Below are positions 8,299-17,100 of a stretch of 64,000 bases of DNA, piece after piece. This DNA comes from Lachnospiraceae bacterium. Lineage in GTDB: Bacteria > Bacillota > Clostridia > Lachnospirales > Lachnospiraceae. The DNA lies in assembly GCA_017482485.1 (NCBI GenBank), contig JAFUMV010000117.1, positions 1 to 64,000 on the forward strand, given 5' to 3'. Position numbers and translations under genes: made by a program. Under the pieces are notes generated by a model, which saw only the letters and a program-made list of their open reading frames with translations, searched no databases and had not been told where the DNA came from. The number at the start of each line of letters is the position of its first letter. Positions within the stretch are counted from its first letter, which is position 1.

Positions 8299-9120
8299 AT
8301 GAAAAGAAAAATAAGCAGTATCGCATTGAATGTTATTCTTATTCTTTTGGGAGTGGTTACGGTATATCCGTTTATATGGATGGTTTGTTCTTCCTTTAAA
8401 CAGAACAGCGAAATTATGGCGCTGGAGCAGCATCTGCTGCCTCAGACATTCATCATTGACAACTATATCAATATGAATAACCGTTTTAACTTTCTTCGGT
8501 TCTTCGCAAACAGTTTGTTCGTAACGCTTGCGATCACTCTGCTGGTAGTTTACACCAGCACAATATGCGGGTTTGTTTTAAGCAAGTATAAATTCAAGGG
8601 AAGAAATCTGCTGTTTGGATTCGTTCTGGCGACCATGATGATTCCGTGGTGTGTTACCATTATTCCCAAATACACCATGATTCAGGAATTTGGATGGATG
8701 GACAGTTATAAAGCGTTAATTATACCGGCCATGTTCAGCGGATTTGGTATTTTTAATATGAAACAGCATATCGCCACACTGCCGGATGAAATTCTGGAAG
8801 CTGCCAGAATCGATGGTGCCGATGAATTTTATATCTTTCACCGCATTGTTTTGCCGATGGCGAAAAACGGAATTTCCAGCATTGCGATTTTCCAGTTTTT
8901 GTGGGCATGGGAAGATTATCTGTGGCCTTATCTGGTAATCAACACCCAGGAAAAACAGCTTCTGGCGGTAGGTTTAAAGATGTTTAACGGACAATATTCC
9001 ACAGATTACGGCGCTTTATTTGCAGCAACGGCAATCTCAATCATCCCTGTATTAATCATTTATCTGGTGTTCCAGAAACAGTTTATAGCGGGGATTGCTG
9101 CATCCGCAGTGAAAGGCTGA
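8299..9120 (+). CDS. Sugar ABC transporter permease, MalG/UgpE-like
   Basis: A 273-residue inner-membrane protein with six membrane segments and EAA loop EAARIDGADEFYIF followed by IVLPMAK. AGGAGG at 8285-8290 supports ATG 8299; a TTG at 8293 is too close. The ribosome site overlaps the end of the previous permease gene, so the two are translationally linked partners of the CUT1 importer. Confidence 0.92.
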   Translation: MKRKISSIALNVILILLGVVTVYPFIWMVCSSFKQNSEIMALEQHLLPQTFIIDNYINMNNRFNFLRFFANSLFVTLAITLLVVYTSTICGFVLSKYKFKGRNLLFGFVLATMMIPWCVTIIPKYTMIQEFGWMDSYKALIIPAMFSGFGIFNMKQHIATLPDEILEAARIDGADEFYIFHRIVLPMAKNGISSIAIFQFLWAWEDYLWPYLVINTQEKQLLAVGLKMFNGQYSTDYGALFAATAISIIPVLIIYLVFQKQFIAGIAASAVKG

Positions 9121-9135
9121 TCAGGCAGCGGTGTG

Positions 9136-9157
9136 CCTGCAGCGGTGCGCTTGCAGG
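9136..9157 (+). other. Intercistronic hairpin before the GH31 gene
   Basis: CCTGCA at 9136-9141 pairs with TGCAGG at 9152-9157, with further GCG/CGC pairing inside. There is no T run, so it is more likely an mRNA processing or stability element than a terminator. Confidence 0.35.
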
Positions 9158-9188
9158 CCGCCAAAAGGTATAAGACAGGAGGAAGCAT

Positions 9189-11588
9189 ATGCAGGAGAGA
9201 TATCGCGTACAGACTCGCCCGGCGGCACATAAAGCCAACATTGTACAGGGCGACAAATACCGGATTACGGTTTTGACAGAAGGTTTGATTCGTCTGGAAT
9301 ATTCAGAAGATGGAGTGTTTGAAGATCGTGCTACGAAGCTGGCATTTTTCAGAGATTTTCCCGAATGCAGCTATCGTGTATTACATACAGACGATGGAAT
9401 CGAAATGCATACTTCCAGAATACATCTGATTTATAATGAAAAACAGTTTTCTGCAAATGGTTTGAGCATTCAGGTAAAAGGAAATATCAGTGTATACCAC
9501 AGTCTCTGGCATTATGGTGAGGAAATTCACGATTTGGGCGGAACGGCAAGAACGCTGGACGAGGCAAATGGTGAAATCCCGCTGGATCATGGAGTGATCT
9601 CCAGATTTGGCTATTCTTTGCTGGATGACAGTAAGTCGCAGGTTCTGCTGGATGACGGATGGATTGAACCGAGGAAGAACGGGGTCAAAGATTTATATTT
9701 CTTTGGCTACGGACATGATTATAAGGAAGCGCTGAAAGATTTTTATTATCTGTGCGGTACAACACCGATGCTTCCCAGATATGCGCTGGGAAACTGGTGG
9801 AGCCGGTATTATAAATATACGGAAGAGACTTACATGGAGCTGATGGAACGGTTTGATAAAGAAAACCTTCCGTTTACCGTCGCAGTAATCGATATGGACT
9901 GGCACCTTGTAGATATTGATCCCAAATATGGAAGCGGCTGGACGGGATATACCTGGAACAAAGAATTTTTCCCGGATCCCAAACGATTCCTGAGCAGATT
10001 GCATGATCGGGGCATGAGAACCACCGTCAATGTACACCCCGCCGGCGGCGTGCAGGGACATGAAGAAATGTACGTGGAAATGGCAAAAGAACTGGGCGTG
10101 GATTATGAGCATGAGGATCCGATTGAATGTGATGTGGCTGATCCTGTGTTTCTGGAAGCGTATTTTAAATATCTGCATCATCCCAGGGAAGAAGAAGGCG
10201 TTGATTTCTGGTGGATTGACTGGCAGCAGGGAACCAATACGAAAATTGAAGGACTGGACCCCCTTTGGATTCTGAATCATTTTCATTTTCTTGACAGCAG
10301 ACGCAATGGAAAGCGTCCCATGACATTTTCCAGATATGCAGGGCCCGGCAGTCATCGTTATCCCATCGGATTTTCAGGCGATACGGTAACGACATGGGAG
10401 TCACTGGATTTTCAGCCGTACTTTACTTCCACAGCGTCCAATATCGGATATGGATGGTGGAGTCATGACATCGGCGGTCATATGATGGGATATAAAGATG
10501 ATGAAATGGAAGCACGTTGGGCGCAGTACGGCATTTTTTCTCCCATTATGCGTCTTCACAGCTCCTGCAGTGAATTCAACGGAAAAGAGCCCTGGAGATT
10601 TAAAAAGGAAACAGAAAAGGCCATGGGAGATGCGCTTCGCCAGCGTCATCAGATGATTCCTTATCTGTATACCATGAATTACAGAAGTTACAAAGAGTCA
10701 CTGCCGCTGATAGCGCCGATGTATTATGATTATCCGGAAGAGCATTCGGCATATCGGGTGAAAAATCAGTATATGTTCGGCAGTGAACTTTTAGTCGCTC
10801 CGATTACCTCCAAACGCATTCCCCAGATCAATTGTGCGAAGGTAACTGCCTGGCTGCCTGAGGGCAGGTGGTATGATATTTATACCGGTCTGATGTATGA
10901 CGGCGGACGAATCATTGATCTGTATCGTGATCTGGATTCCATTCCGGTACTTGCCAGGGCGGGGGCGATTTTACCGTTTACAGATGAAATCAGCGGCGTG
11001 GAAGCAACTGAAAATCCTGCATCCTTCCGCTTAAAGGTCTATGCAGGAGCAGACGGAACCTTTGAGCTGTATGAGGATGATAATGAGACCTGCGCTTATG
11101 AAAACGGCGATTGTGTGAAAACAAAATTCGAATATCGGGAAAAGGAGAATGCCGAATTTGTCATTCACCCTTCTGTAGGAAATCTGCAGTTAATTCCTGA
11201 GAAGAGGAGCTATGTTTTGGAACTTACCGGTTTTGCAAAAGAGGCAAAAGACCGGGTGACAGTTCTTACAGCAGGGCAGAACGTGCCGTTTTTTGCCTCT
11301 TATGACGCGAAGAAACAGGCAGTTGTGATACAGATCCCGGAAACATCCGTATGCCAGGAAATTCGCGTATGTATCGACAGTGCGTATTTCCAGAAGGAAA
11401 ATCGTGTAGCAAAAATATGTTTCGATTTTCTCAACCAGGCGGAAATCTCTTTTCTGTTAAAAGACCGGATTTACAAACTGATCGAAAATGAAAAACGAAT
11501 TCCCGTACTTATTGCACAACTGGGCACTATGGGGCTGGAGGAAAACCTTTATGGAGCTCTGATGGAAATGATTACGGCGAAGGTTTAA
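9189..11588 (+). CDS. GH31 alpha-glucosidase-type glycoside hydrolase
   Basis: A 799-residue cytoplasmic GH31 enzyme. The N-terminal beta-sandwich (to about 200) precedes a TIM barrel with VIDMDWH, WWIDWQQG carrying nucleophile Asp344, and FSGDTVTTW carrying acid/base Asp398, then YGWWSHDIGGH. The C-terminal beta domains (LYEDDNETCAYENG) resemble DUF5110. GH31 includes alpha-glucosidases, alpha-xylosidases and relatives, so the exact linkage is open. It is last in the LacI-controlled importer operon and most likely cuts the imported sugar. AGGAGG lies just before ATG 9189. Its stop overlaps the convergent peptidase stop by 3 bases. Confidence 0.92.
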   Translation: MQERYRVQTRPAAHKANIVQGDKYRITVLTEGLIRLEYSEDGVFEDRATKLAFFRDFPECSYRVLHTDDGIEMHTSRIHLIYNEKQFSANGLSIQVKGNISVYHSLWHYGEEIHDLGGTARTLDEANGEIPLDHGVISRFGYSLLDDSKSQVLLDDGWIEPRKNGVKDLYFFGYGHDYKEALKDFYYLCGTTPMLPRYALGNWWSRYYKYTEETYMELMERFDKENLPFTVAVIDMDWHLVDIDPKYGSGWTGYTWNKEFFPDPKRFLSRLHDRGMRTTVNVHPAGGVQGHEEMYVEMAKELGVDYEHEDPIECDVADPVFLEAYFKYLHHPREEEGVDFWWIDWQQGTNTKIEGLDPLWILNHFHFLDSRRNGKRPMTFSRYAGPGSHRYPIGFSGDTVTTWESLDFQPYFTSTASNIGYGWWSHDIGGHMMGYKDDEMEARWAQYGIFSPIMRLHSSCSEFNGKEPWRFKKETEKAMGDALRQRHQMIPYLYTMNYRSYKESLPLIAPMYYDYPEEHSAYRVKNQYMFGSELLVAPITSKRIPQINCAKVTAWLPEGRWYDIYTGLMYDGGRIIDLYRDLDSIPVLARAGAILPFTDEISGVEATENPASFRLKVYAGADGTFELYEDDNETCAYENGDCVKTKFEYREKENAEFVIHPSVGNLQLIPEKRSYVLELTGFAKEAKDRVTVLTAGQNVPFFASYDAKKQAVVIQIPETSVCQEIRVCIDSAYFQKENRVAKICFDFLNQAEISFLLKDRIYKLIENEKRIPVLIAQLGTMGLEENLYGALMEMITAKV

Positions 11589-12736
11589 AAGTGATGTAAA
11601 ATCAATTCAAACGCCACCTGCAGGCCTGGCTTGAGGCTGGTAATTTCCACATATTCTTCCCGGGTATGTGCGCCGGCACCTTCCATGCAGCCAACGCAAA
11701 CTGCGGGGACACCAAAAGATAAAGGAATATTGCAGTCTGTGGAACCGGAAGTAAAGGTGACATCATAATCGTAGTATTTTTTGATCGCTAAAGAGGAGCG
11801 TACCATCAGGGCCTCCTCTTTATTTTGATCAACTTCGCCGGAACAGGGCCTGTTGCCCAGGAGCGTTACGGTGACCTGAATGCCTTTTGTGCGGTAAAAT
11901 TCGATGGCTGCGTTTAAGTGGCGCTCCATGATGTCCAGAGATTCACGTTCATCGGAACGAAATTCGTAGAGCATTTCCGCATGCTGAGCGATGGTGTTTA
12001 CGGAAGTGCCGCCGCTTATGAGGCCCACATTATAGGTGGTCTTTCCTTTTGGCGGCACTTTTATTGTGTAAAGCGTGTTGATCAGAGATGCCAGATATGC
12101 GATGGCATTGCGGTTTCCGAATTTGCTGTAGGAATGACCGCCTTCGGTGTCAATTTCGATTTTGTATCGTTTGGAACCTACAGCGCGGTTAACAATGTGT
12201 TTTGCATCGCCGTCAAAGGTGATAAATTCTGTGACGCGTCCCTGAAAATCCTCCATGATTTTTCGGGAACCTTTGAGATTTCCAAGACCTTCTTCACCGG
12301 AGTTTATAACAAGAAGAACACCGCATTTTTCAGAGGTGTCCGGGTTAGATGGAATCAGTTTCCGTTCAGCGATGTATTTGGCAGCCATCAGCAGTGCTAC
12401 GACATTGGCGGTATCGTCACCTACACCGGGACATTTGATTTTGCCGTCCTCAACGGTCAGCGGAAGGGGTGTTGTATCGGGAAATACCACATCGCTGTGA
12501 GCCATAAAAACTGCGACCGGATTATCAGCAGTACATCCGATGGAATAAACGACATTGAGCGCATCATCGATATAGACGTTCTCGGCCCCCTGCTTTTTCA
12601 GCCAGCTAAAGCAAAATTCCGCGCGCTTTTCTTCGTGGTTGGATGGGGCGGGAAGCTGCGCAAGTTCAAGAAGAAGTTCGTAAGCTTCATCGCTGTGGTC
12701 ATTAATGTAATTTAATATCGTCTGTGTGAGTGTCAT
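11585..12736 (-). CDS. M20-family metallopeptidase (peptidase T/ArgE-like)
   Basis: A 383-residue di-zinc amidohydrolase. Metal and catalytic residues are readable: AHSD (His80, catalytic Asp82), GVGDDTAN (Asp107/108), NSGEEG (Glu148/149), FDGD and the C-terminal AGAHTREEYV His. A dimerisation domain with GGHSYSKFGNRNA lies in the middle. Such enzymes trim peptides or deacylate N-acyl amino acids in the cytoplasm; the substrate is unknown. It follows the LysR gene by 13 bases in the same direction, so they are probably cotranscribed. Confidence 0.9.
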   Translation of the reverse strand: MTLTQTILNYINDHSDEAYELLLELAQLPAPSNHEEKRAEFCFSWLKKQGAENVYIDDALNVVYSIGCTADNPVAVFMAHSDVVFPDTTPLPLTVEDGKIKCPGVGDDTANVVALLMAAKYIAERKLIPSNPDTSEKCGVLLVINSGEEGLGNLKGSRKIMEDFQGRVTEFITFDGDAKHIVNRAVGSKRYKIEIDTEGGHSYSKFGNRNAIAYLASLINTLYTIKVPPKGKTTYNVGLISGGTSVNTIAQHAEMLYEFRSDERESLDIMERHLNAAIEFYRTKGIQVTVTLLGNRPCSGEVDQNKEEALMVRSSLAIKKYYDYDVTFTSGSTDCNIPLSFGVPAVCVGCMEGAGAHTREEYVEITSLKPGLQVAFELILHHF

Positions 12737-12749
12737 GGCAATATCCTTT

Positions 12750-13610
12750 CTAAAGGAGTTTCAGAAATTCTGTTAAAGCCGCATTTTTGCTGCGCTTATG
12801 ATAAAAAACGCCGAAGGAGAGCGGCAGCTCTCCCCTGAGCGGAACCACTGCGAAGTCAGGAGATTTCAGTGTTAAAATATTCGGAAGGACTGCGATTCCC
12901 ATTCCGGCTGACACCATACAATGAGCCACTTCGATTCCTTCGCAGTACAAAACCTTATTTGCATCGTGCTTTTCAAGCAGCTGTTGTTGAAAAGAAGCGG
13001 TGGAGAGCGGCGCGTTCAGCGGGTTGCATGCGATGATGGGAATATCGGACAGTTCCTTCAGAGAGATGGTGTCTTTGCCGGCCAGCGGATGATCGGCGGG
13101 CATCAGACAGGACAGGGAATCTTTTTCCAGTTCCATGAAATTGATTTCCGCTTTCTTGGGCATATTTTCTTTGTAATAAAAAAGCAGATCCAGCTTGTTT
13201 TCCAAAAACAGGTTCAGGACAATTTTATACCCGGGAATCTCGAGGTTTGGGCGAATTTCCGGATGTGTTTCATGCAGCCGTTTTATAACAGGAGACAGAT
13301 AGAAAAGCGCAATGGGATTGCTGAGTCCGATCCGGAGAGAATCGGAGTTTGTGATCTGCCGCTGTACGCGGTTGATCGCCATTTGAGATTTTAAAACAAT
13401 ATCTTTGGCATCCTTGTAAAAAGACATTCCGGCGGGAGTCAGTTCTACATGGCGGGTGGAACGGGTAAAAAGTGAGACACCCAGCTCCTGCTCCAGGGTG
13501 TTGATCTGTTTTGTCACTGCAGGCTGAGAAATATAGAGGGCTTCAGCGGCCCGGGCAAAGCTTAAATTTTCTGCTACAAGGATAAAGCATTTCAGATTAT
13601 CTATATTCAC
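12750..13610 (-). CDS. LysR-type transcriptional regulator
   Basis: A 286-residue regulator with an N-terminal winged helix (LSFARAAEALYISQPAVTK, residues about 17-35) and a type 2 periplasmic-binding effector domain. The start is GTG at 13610 with AGAGGGA about 6 bases upstream. An inverted repeat that may be its own binding site lies 15 bases further upstream, and a near-identical copy precedes the small protein-MFS unit at 15724. It probably controls itself, the peptidase behind it and that carrier. Confidence 0.9.
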   Translation of the reverse strand: MNIDNLKCFILVAENLSFARAAEALYISQPAVTKQINTLEQELGVSLFTRSTRHVELTPAGMSFYKDAKDIVLKSQMAINRVQRQITNSDSLRIGLSNPIALFYLSPVIKRLHETHPEIRPNLEIPGYKIVLNLFLENKLDLLFYYKENMPKKAEINFMELEKDSLSCLMPADHPLAGKDTISLKELSDIPIIACNPLNAPLSTASFQQQLLEKHDANKVLYCEGIEVAHCMVSAGMGIAVLPNILTLKSPDFAVVPLRGELPLSFGVFYHKRSKNAALTEFLKLL

Positions 13611-13625
13611 TATATTCCCTCTTTC

Positions 13626-13663
13626 AATAACAGTTGGTTATTAATGATAACATATTTTCAATT
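13626..13663. promoter_or_regulatory. Putative LysR binding site, copy 1
   Basis: AATAAC-N5-GTTATT forms an inverted repeat (13626-13642), followed by a third half-site ATAACAT and TTTTCAATT. Thirty-two of the 38 bases match the segment at 15629-15666 without gaps and in the same orientation. The position just upstream of the LysR gene fits autoregulation. Confidence 0.6.
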
Positions 13664-13695
13664 CCTTGCATAGTTCGTACAGGCCATATTAGGCT

Positions 13696-15057
13696 TTATT
13701 GGGCGGAGCGTCTGAGCTGCCTGAACACCCGGCTGTAAATGATGTAAGAAACAACTGCGGTCAGAGCATCTGCGATCAGTTGTGTCCAGACGATTCCGTA
13801 CAGGCCAAAGCAGGCTTTCATCAAAAACAGCAGAGGAATATTGAAAAAGCCCTGTCTGCAGGTGGACAGGATTAAAGATTCTTTTCCCTTTCCCATGGCC
13901 TGTAATGTGTAACACATATGGAAATTACAGATGGTGAGCGGTGTCGCAAGGCACATGATGCGCAGAAAGTTTGTCGTCAGGGCCGCTGTTTCGGCCTCCT
14001 GAATGAACAGACGGGAAATGCCGCCGGCAAACAGCTCAAAAATGACGATGCAAAAGCCGGTAAAAATCAGACCGCAGGTTCTTGCTGTGGTGATTGTTTT
14101 TTTCATTCTGTCGTGATTGCCGGAAGCGTAATTGTAGGAAATCAGCGGAATCATACCCTGGCACAGACCTGTTCCTACGTTGTGCGGCAGCATTTCGACT
14201 TTCTTTACGATGCCGATTGCGGCAACCGGAATGTCACCGTAAAAAGCTGCCAGATTGTTTGTCACCATGATGGAAACACAGGCTAAAATTGTGCTCAACG
14301 CAGAAGGAAATCCCACGGAAAGAATTTCGCCCGCGTATTTTACTCCGGCCATGATGCGGCCAAAAGAAACAGACAGTACGGATTCCTTCCTGATCTGATA
14401 ATAGACAACGCAGTAATAAACAAGCGATATCACATTGGAGAGCATTGTGGCGACAGCAGCACCGACAACTTCCAGGCCCTTTGGCAAAAGGACGAACATG
14501 AAAAGCGGGTCGAGAATAATGTTCAAAACGCCGCCCATGCTCAGACCGAAGCTGGCCCTGTTTCCGTGGCCTTCACTGCGCAGAAGCTGGGACATTGTCA
14601 TGCTTAAGGTTGCAGGAATGCCGCCGATGACAACCACCCAGAAGGTATAGTCAATCGCGTATCCCAGGGTATTTTCGCTGGCCCCCATAAAGTTCAGAAT
14701 GGGCGTCATAAACACATAGCAGATCAGGCAATAAAGGGCTGTGACGATGATTGTGCCGTAGAAGCTGAAGGCGCTGACCGTTTTCGACTCGTCTGTCCGG
14801 TTTTGTCCCAGAAGCCGGGAAATCAGACTTCCGCCGCCGATGCCGAAAAGATTCGCCAGGGCGTTGAGCATGAAAAAAAGCACATATGCCATGGAAGTAG
14901 CAGCAACCTTGTACGGATCATTTGTTCGCCCGATAAAAAAGGTGTCCGCCAGATTGTAGATCATGACGATCAGCTGACTGATGATCGTTGGAATAGCAAG
15001 GCTTGCCAGCGCCCTGGGAACAGGCGTTTCTTCAAAAAGTTTTTTATTATTTTCCAA
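13696..15057 (-). CDS. MATE-family multidrug/cation efflux transporter
   Basis: A 453-residue protein with about 12 membrane segments. The MATE signatures PTIISQLIVMIYNLADTFFIG (shown in parts: PTIISQLIV, YNLADTFFIG) and the repeat in the second half are clear. It exports drugs or organic cations using Na+ or H+. It lies 14 bases behind a MarR-type gene and shares its promoter, so expression is expected to rise when the MarR ligand, often the drug itself, is present. Confidence 0.92.
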   Translation of the reverse strand: MENNKKLFEETPVPRALASLAIPTIISQLIVMIYNLADTFFIGRTNDPYKVAATSMAYVLFFMLNALANLFGIGGGSLISRLLGQNRTDESKTVSAFSFYGTIIVTALYCLICYVFMTPILNFMGASENTLGYAIDYTFWVVVIGGIPATLSMTMSQLLRSEGHGNRASFGLSMGGVLNIILDPLFMFVLLPKGLEVVGAAVATMLSNVISLVYYCVVYYQIRKESVLSVSFGRIMAGVKYAGEILSVGFPSALSTILACVSIMVTNNLAAFYGDIPVAAIGIVKKVEMLPHNVGTGLCQGMIPLISYNYASGNHDRMKKTITTARTCGLIFTGFCIVIFELFAGGISRLFIQEAETAALTTNFLRIMCLATPLTICNFHMCYTLQAMGKGKESLILSTCRQGFFNIPLLFLMKACFGLYGIVWTQLIADALTAVVSYIIYSRVFRQLRRSAQ

Positions 15058-15071
15058 AATACATTCCTCCT

Positions 15072-15521
15072 TTATTGGCGAATGAACCGGGTTTCATCAG
15101 CGAGAGAAGCATAGAATTTTGCAGAAAGAGCGAGATACTGTGTCCGTTCTTCCTCCGTTAAATGTGCCGCAGCCCGTTCTTCCGCCTGTGCTAATAATCG
15201 GGTCGTCCTGTCAACAAGTTCCCGTCCCTGTTGCGTCAGATGAATCAGTTTGCGATTCCGGGTGCCCGGAATGACAGAAAGTGTCAGATAGCCTTCTTTA
15301 CTTAAACTCTGAATGCAGGAATTGACGGTTTGTTTTGGAAAGTTCCATTTTTCACGCAAATCCTGCTGAGCCAGTTCGCCGTCAGCATCCATCAGTGTAT
15401 ACAAGATCCAGGCCGCCGTGGGAGACAGAGAAAAGTATGCTGCCACATCGCGGTAAAGAGCTTCATAGGAAAATTTCAGCTGATTGCGTCGTATGATCCA
15501 TTTTTCATTTGATTCAGACAT
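15072..15521 (-). CDS. MarR-family transcriptional regulator
   Basis: A 149-residue winged-helix repressor: PTAAWILYTLMDADG, then LAQQDLREKWNFPKQTVNSCIQ as recognition region, then the wing GYLTLSVIPGTRNRKLIHLT. It is first in a two-gene unit with the MATE pump. A strong promoter upstream is overlapped by two copies of a palindrome, fitting negative autoregulation of regulator and pump. Confidence 0.92.
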   Translation of the reverse strand: MSESNEKWIIRRNQLKFSYEALYRDVAAYFSLSPTAAWILYTLMDADGELAQQDLREKWNFPKQTVNSCIQSLSKEGYLTLSVIPGTRNRKLIHLTQQGRELVDRTTRLLAQAEERAAAHLTEEERTQYLALSAKFYASLADETRFIRQ

Positions 15522-15541
15522 TCATTTACCTCCTTATAAGT

Positions 15542-15595
15542 ATCCGAAATCGGACTGACGAAACATAGTGTAGTCCGATTTCGGATGCTTGTCAA
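15542..15595 (-). promoter_or_regulatory. Promoter and double operator of the MarR-MATE operon
   Basis: On the minus strand TTGACA (15595-15590), a 17-base spacer and TACACT (15572-15567) form a strong promoter. A 15-base arm at 15542-15556 is the perfect inverted repeat of 15572-15586, and each arm contains the smaller palindrome TCCGA-N2-TCGGA. One arm covers the spacer and the other lies just after the start of transcription, the classic layout for two MarR dimers. Confidence 0.85.
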
Positions 15596-15628
15596 GTGCA
15601 GAATTATGATGATTTAATTCCTGTTTTT

Positions 15629-15666
15629 AATAACCATTTGTTATTATTTATAACATTTTTTCAATT
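15629..15666. promoter_or_regulatory. Putative LysR binding site, copy 2
   Basis: Same structure as 13626-13663: AATAAC-N5-GTTATT, then ATAACAT and TTTTCAATT, with 6 differences in 38 bases. A likely -10 (TACAAT, within GATACAATTT) follows about 25 bases on. It lies upstream of the 42-aa protein and the MFS carrier. Confidence 0.6.
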
Positions 15667-15723
15667 TATCATGCCCAGAAAACGTGATACAATTTCTCAA
15701 AATATTACAAAGGAGGCAAAAAA

Positions 15724-15852
15724 ATGAAACCTGAAGATAAGATTAAAATACTGGAAGACCGATTGCAGAAACTGGAAAACAGCGACAAAGATAACCAGGG
15801 AGTCTGCAGGAGGATTCGGCGCGATATCAGAAATCTGAAGAAAAAGTTATAA
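15724..15852 (+). CDS. Small charged helical protein (42 aa)
   Basis: MKPEDKIKILEDRLQKLENS begins a 42-residue protein made almost wholly of charged helix (heptad-like Leu/Ile spacing), ending in a very basic RRIRRDIRNLKKKL segment. AAAGGAGG stands 7 bases before the ATG. It has no signal peptide or membrane segment. I do not know its function; it may bind RNA, DNA or an acidic partner. It shares a promoter with the MFS gene 40-67 bases downstream. Confidence 0.7.
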   Translation: MKPEDKIKILEDRLQKLENSDKDNQGVCRRIRRDIRNLKKKL

Positions 15853-15881
15853 TCGTTCATTAAGTTTACGAAAAGGAGGAA

Positions 15882-15918
15882 GGACTATCGATTGGTTTCC
15901 AGGATAGTCCGATTTTTT
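15882..15918 (+). terminator. Hairpin with T6 run at the 5' end of the MFS gene (possible attenuator)
   Basis: GGACTATC (15882-15889) pairs with GATAGTCC a dozen bases later, followed by GATTTTTT and then ATG at 15919. It looks like a small intrinsic terminator lying between the AAGGAGGA ribosome site and the ATG. The 3' arm plus tail contains TAGTCCGATTT, shared with the MarR operator upstream. Confidence 0.5.
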
Positions 15919-17100
15919 ATGGAAAAAATCTGGAATAAGAAATTCATATTACTGTTTATTACGAATCTGCTGATGATGGCAACCTTTTATGCATCCGTTC
16001 CGATTCTGCCGATTTACTGTCAGGAAAACAAAATTACAGGCTCAAAGATCGGCATTGTCTTAACGTCAATGTCAGTAGCTACGGTGTTGTTCAGACCTTT
16101 TGCAGGATATATTCTGGATAACTTTAACCGTTATCGTGTGTACATGCTGTTTCTGGCACTGTTTTGTCTTCCGTTTTTGGGCTTTGCCGCATTTCCCATT
16201 TACGGTGTGCTGGTTTTGATTCGTCTGTACATGGGCGTTGTTTATTCCGTCTGCGGTTCAGCAACAACCACGCTGGCAGGTGATGTGCTGCCGCCAGCTA
16301 AAGTCGGCCAGGGTGTCAACCGTTTTGCCCTGACGATTTCTCTGGGCATGGCCGACGGTCCGTTTATCGGTATTCAGGTTCAGAATCATCTGAGCAGCAA
16401 AACTTCTTTTATTGTGTTGTTTTTCCTGACGGTGATTGCGTTGATCTGCGTTTCTTTCTGCAGGATCGAGTATCCCAAAACGGAACGGAAAAAATTCTCT
16501 CTGGCAGATGCCTTTTATAAACCGGCTTTGCCTTTTATGTTCAATATGATGTTTATTATGATTCCCTTTGGTGCAGTGATCGCCTATTCCTCCATTTTCG
16601 CACAGGAAAAAGGGTTATCAGCAGTTACGCCTTACTTTTATATATTTTTGGTGGCAGGAATGCTGATTTCCAAATTTTCCACGCAGAAGATGATCGATGC
16701 AGGAAAGCACAAGGTTCTGGTTGTGATCAGCCTGATCGTTCTGCTGCTCACCATGGGCAGCTATTTCTTCATGAGCACTGCCGTTCATTTTCTCGGGGCA
16801 GGATTTTTGCTGGGACTTGGCTATGGCGTTTTGCAGCCTCTGTTTCAGTCCTTTGTCACCGGCACAACGCCCGGTCCCAAGCGCGGTACCGCCAATGCAA
16901 CTTATCTGCTGTCCTATGACATAGGCATTGGTATCGGTTCTTTCGTGATGGGGCTGTTCCAGGAGGGCATCGGTCTGTCTGCCGGCTTTGCGCTGACCGC
17001 GATTGCTTATGTGATCGGCGGAATGATATATGCGCTCTATGTGGACAGATATTATGCGGTTGTTCTTTCTAAGTTAGCGGCTGCGTCAGGGCGTATCTGA
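15919..17100 (+). CDS. MFS-family transporter
   Basis: About 393 residues from ATG 15919 with 12 predicted membrane segments. The motif between helices 2 and 3 (RPFAGYILDNFNRYR) and the second-half motif GPKRGTANATYL identify a major facilitator, drug-efflux or metabolite type. The start is uncertain: a TTG at 15892 is in frame and sits 12 bases after AAGGAGG, while ATG 15919 has no ribosome site of its own unless the intervening hairpin folds and brings AAGGAGGA close. The substrate is unknown; the shared LysR-like site links it with the M20 peptidase. Confidence 0.85.
   Translation: MEKIWNKKFILLFITNLLMMATFYASVPILPIYCQENKITGSKIGIVLTSMSVATVLFRPFAGYILDNFNRYRVYMLFLALFCLPFLGFAAFPIYGVLVLIRLYMGVVYSVCGSATTTLAGDVLPPAKVGQGVNRFALTISLGMADGPFIGIQVQNHLSSKTSFIVLFFLTVIALICVSFCRIEYPKTERKKFSLADAFYKPALPFMFNMMFIMIPFGAVIAYSSIFAQEKGLSAVTPYFYIFLVAGMLISKFSTQKMIDAGKHKVLVVISLIVLLLTMGSYFFMSTAVHFLGAGFLLGLGYGVLQPLFQSFVTGTTPGPKRGTANATYLLSYDIGIGIGSFVMGLFQEGIGLSAGFALTAIAYVIGGMIYALYVDRYYAVVLSKLAAASGRI

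Noticed and set aside
11918..12715. Long plus-strand open frame of 265 codons
   Set aside because: It lies opposite the M20 peptidase, has no ribosome site and shows no family features; it is a shadow of the peptidase codon pattern.
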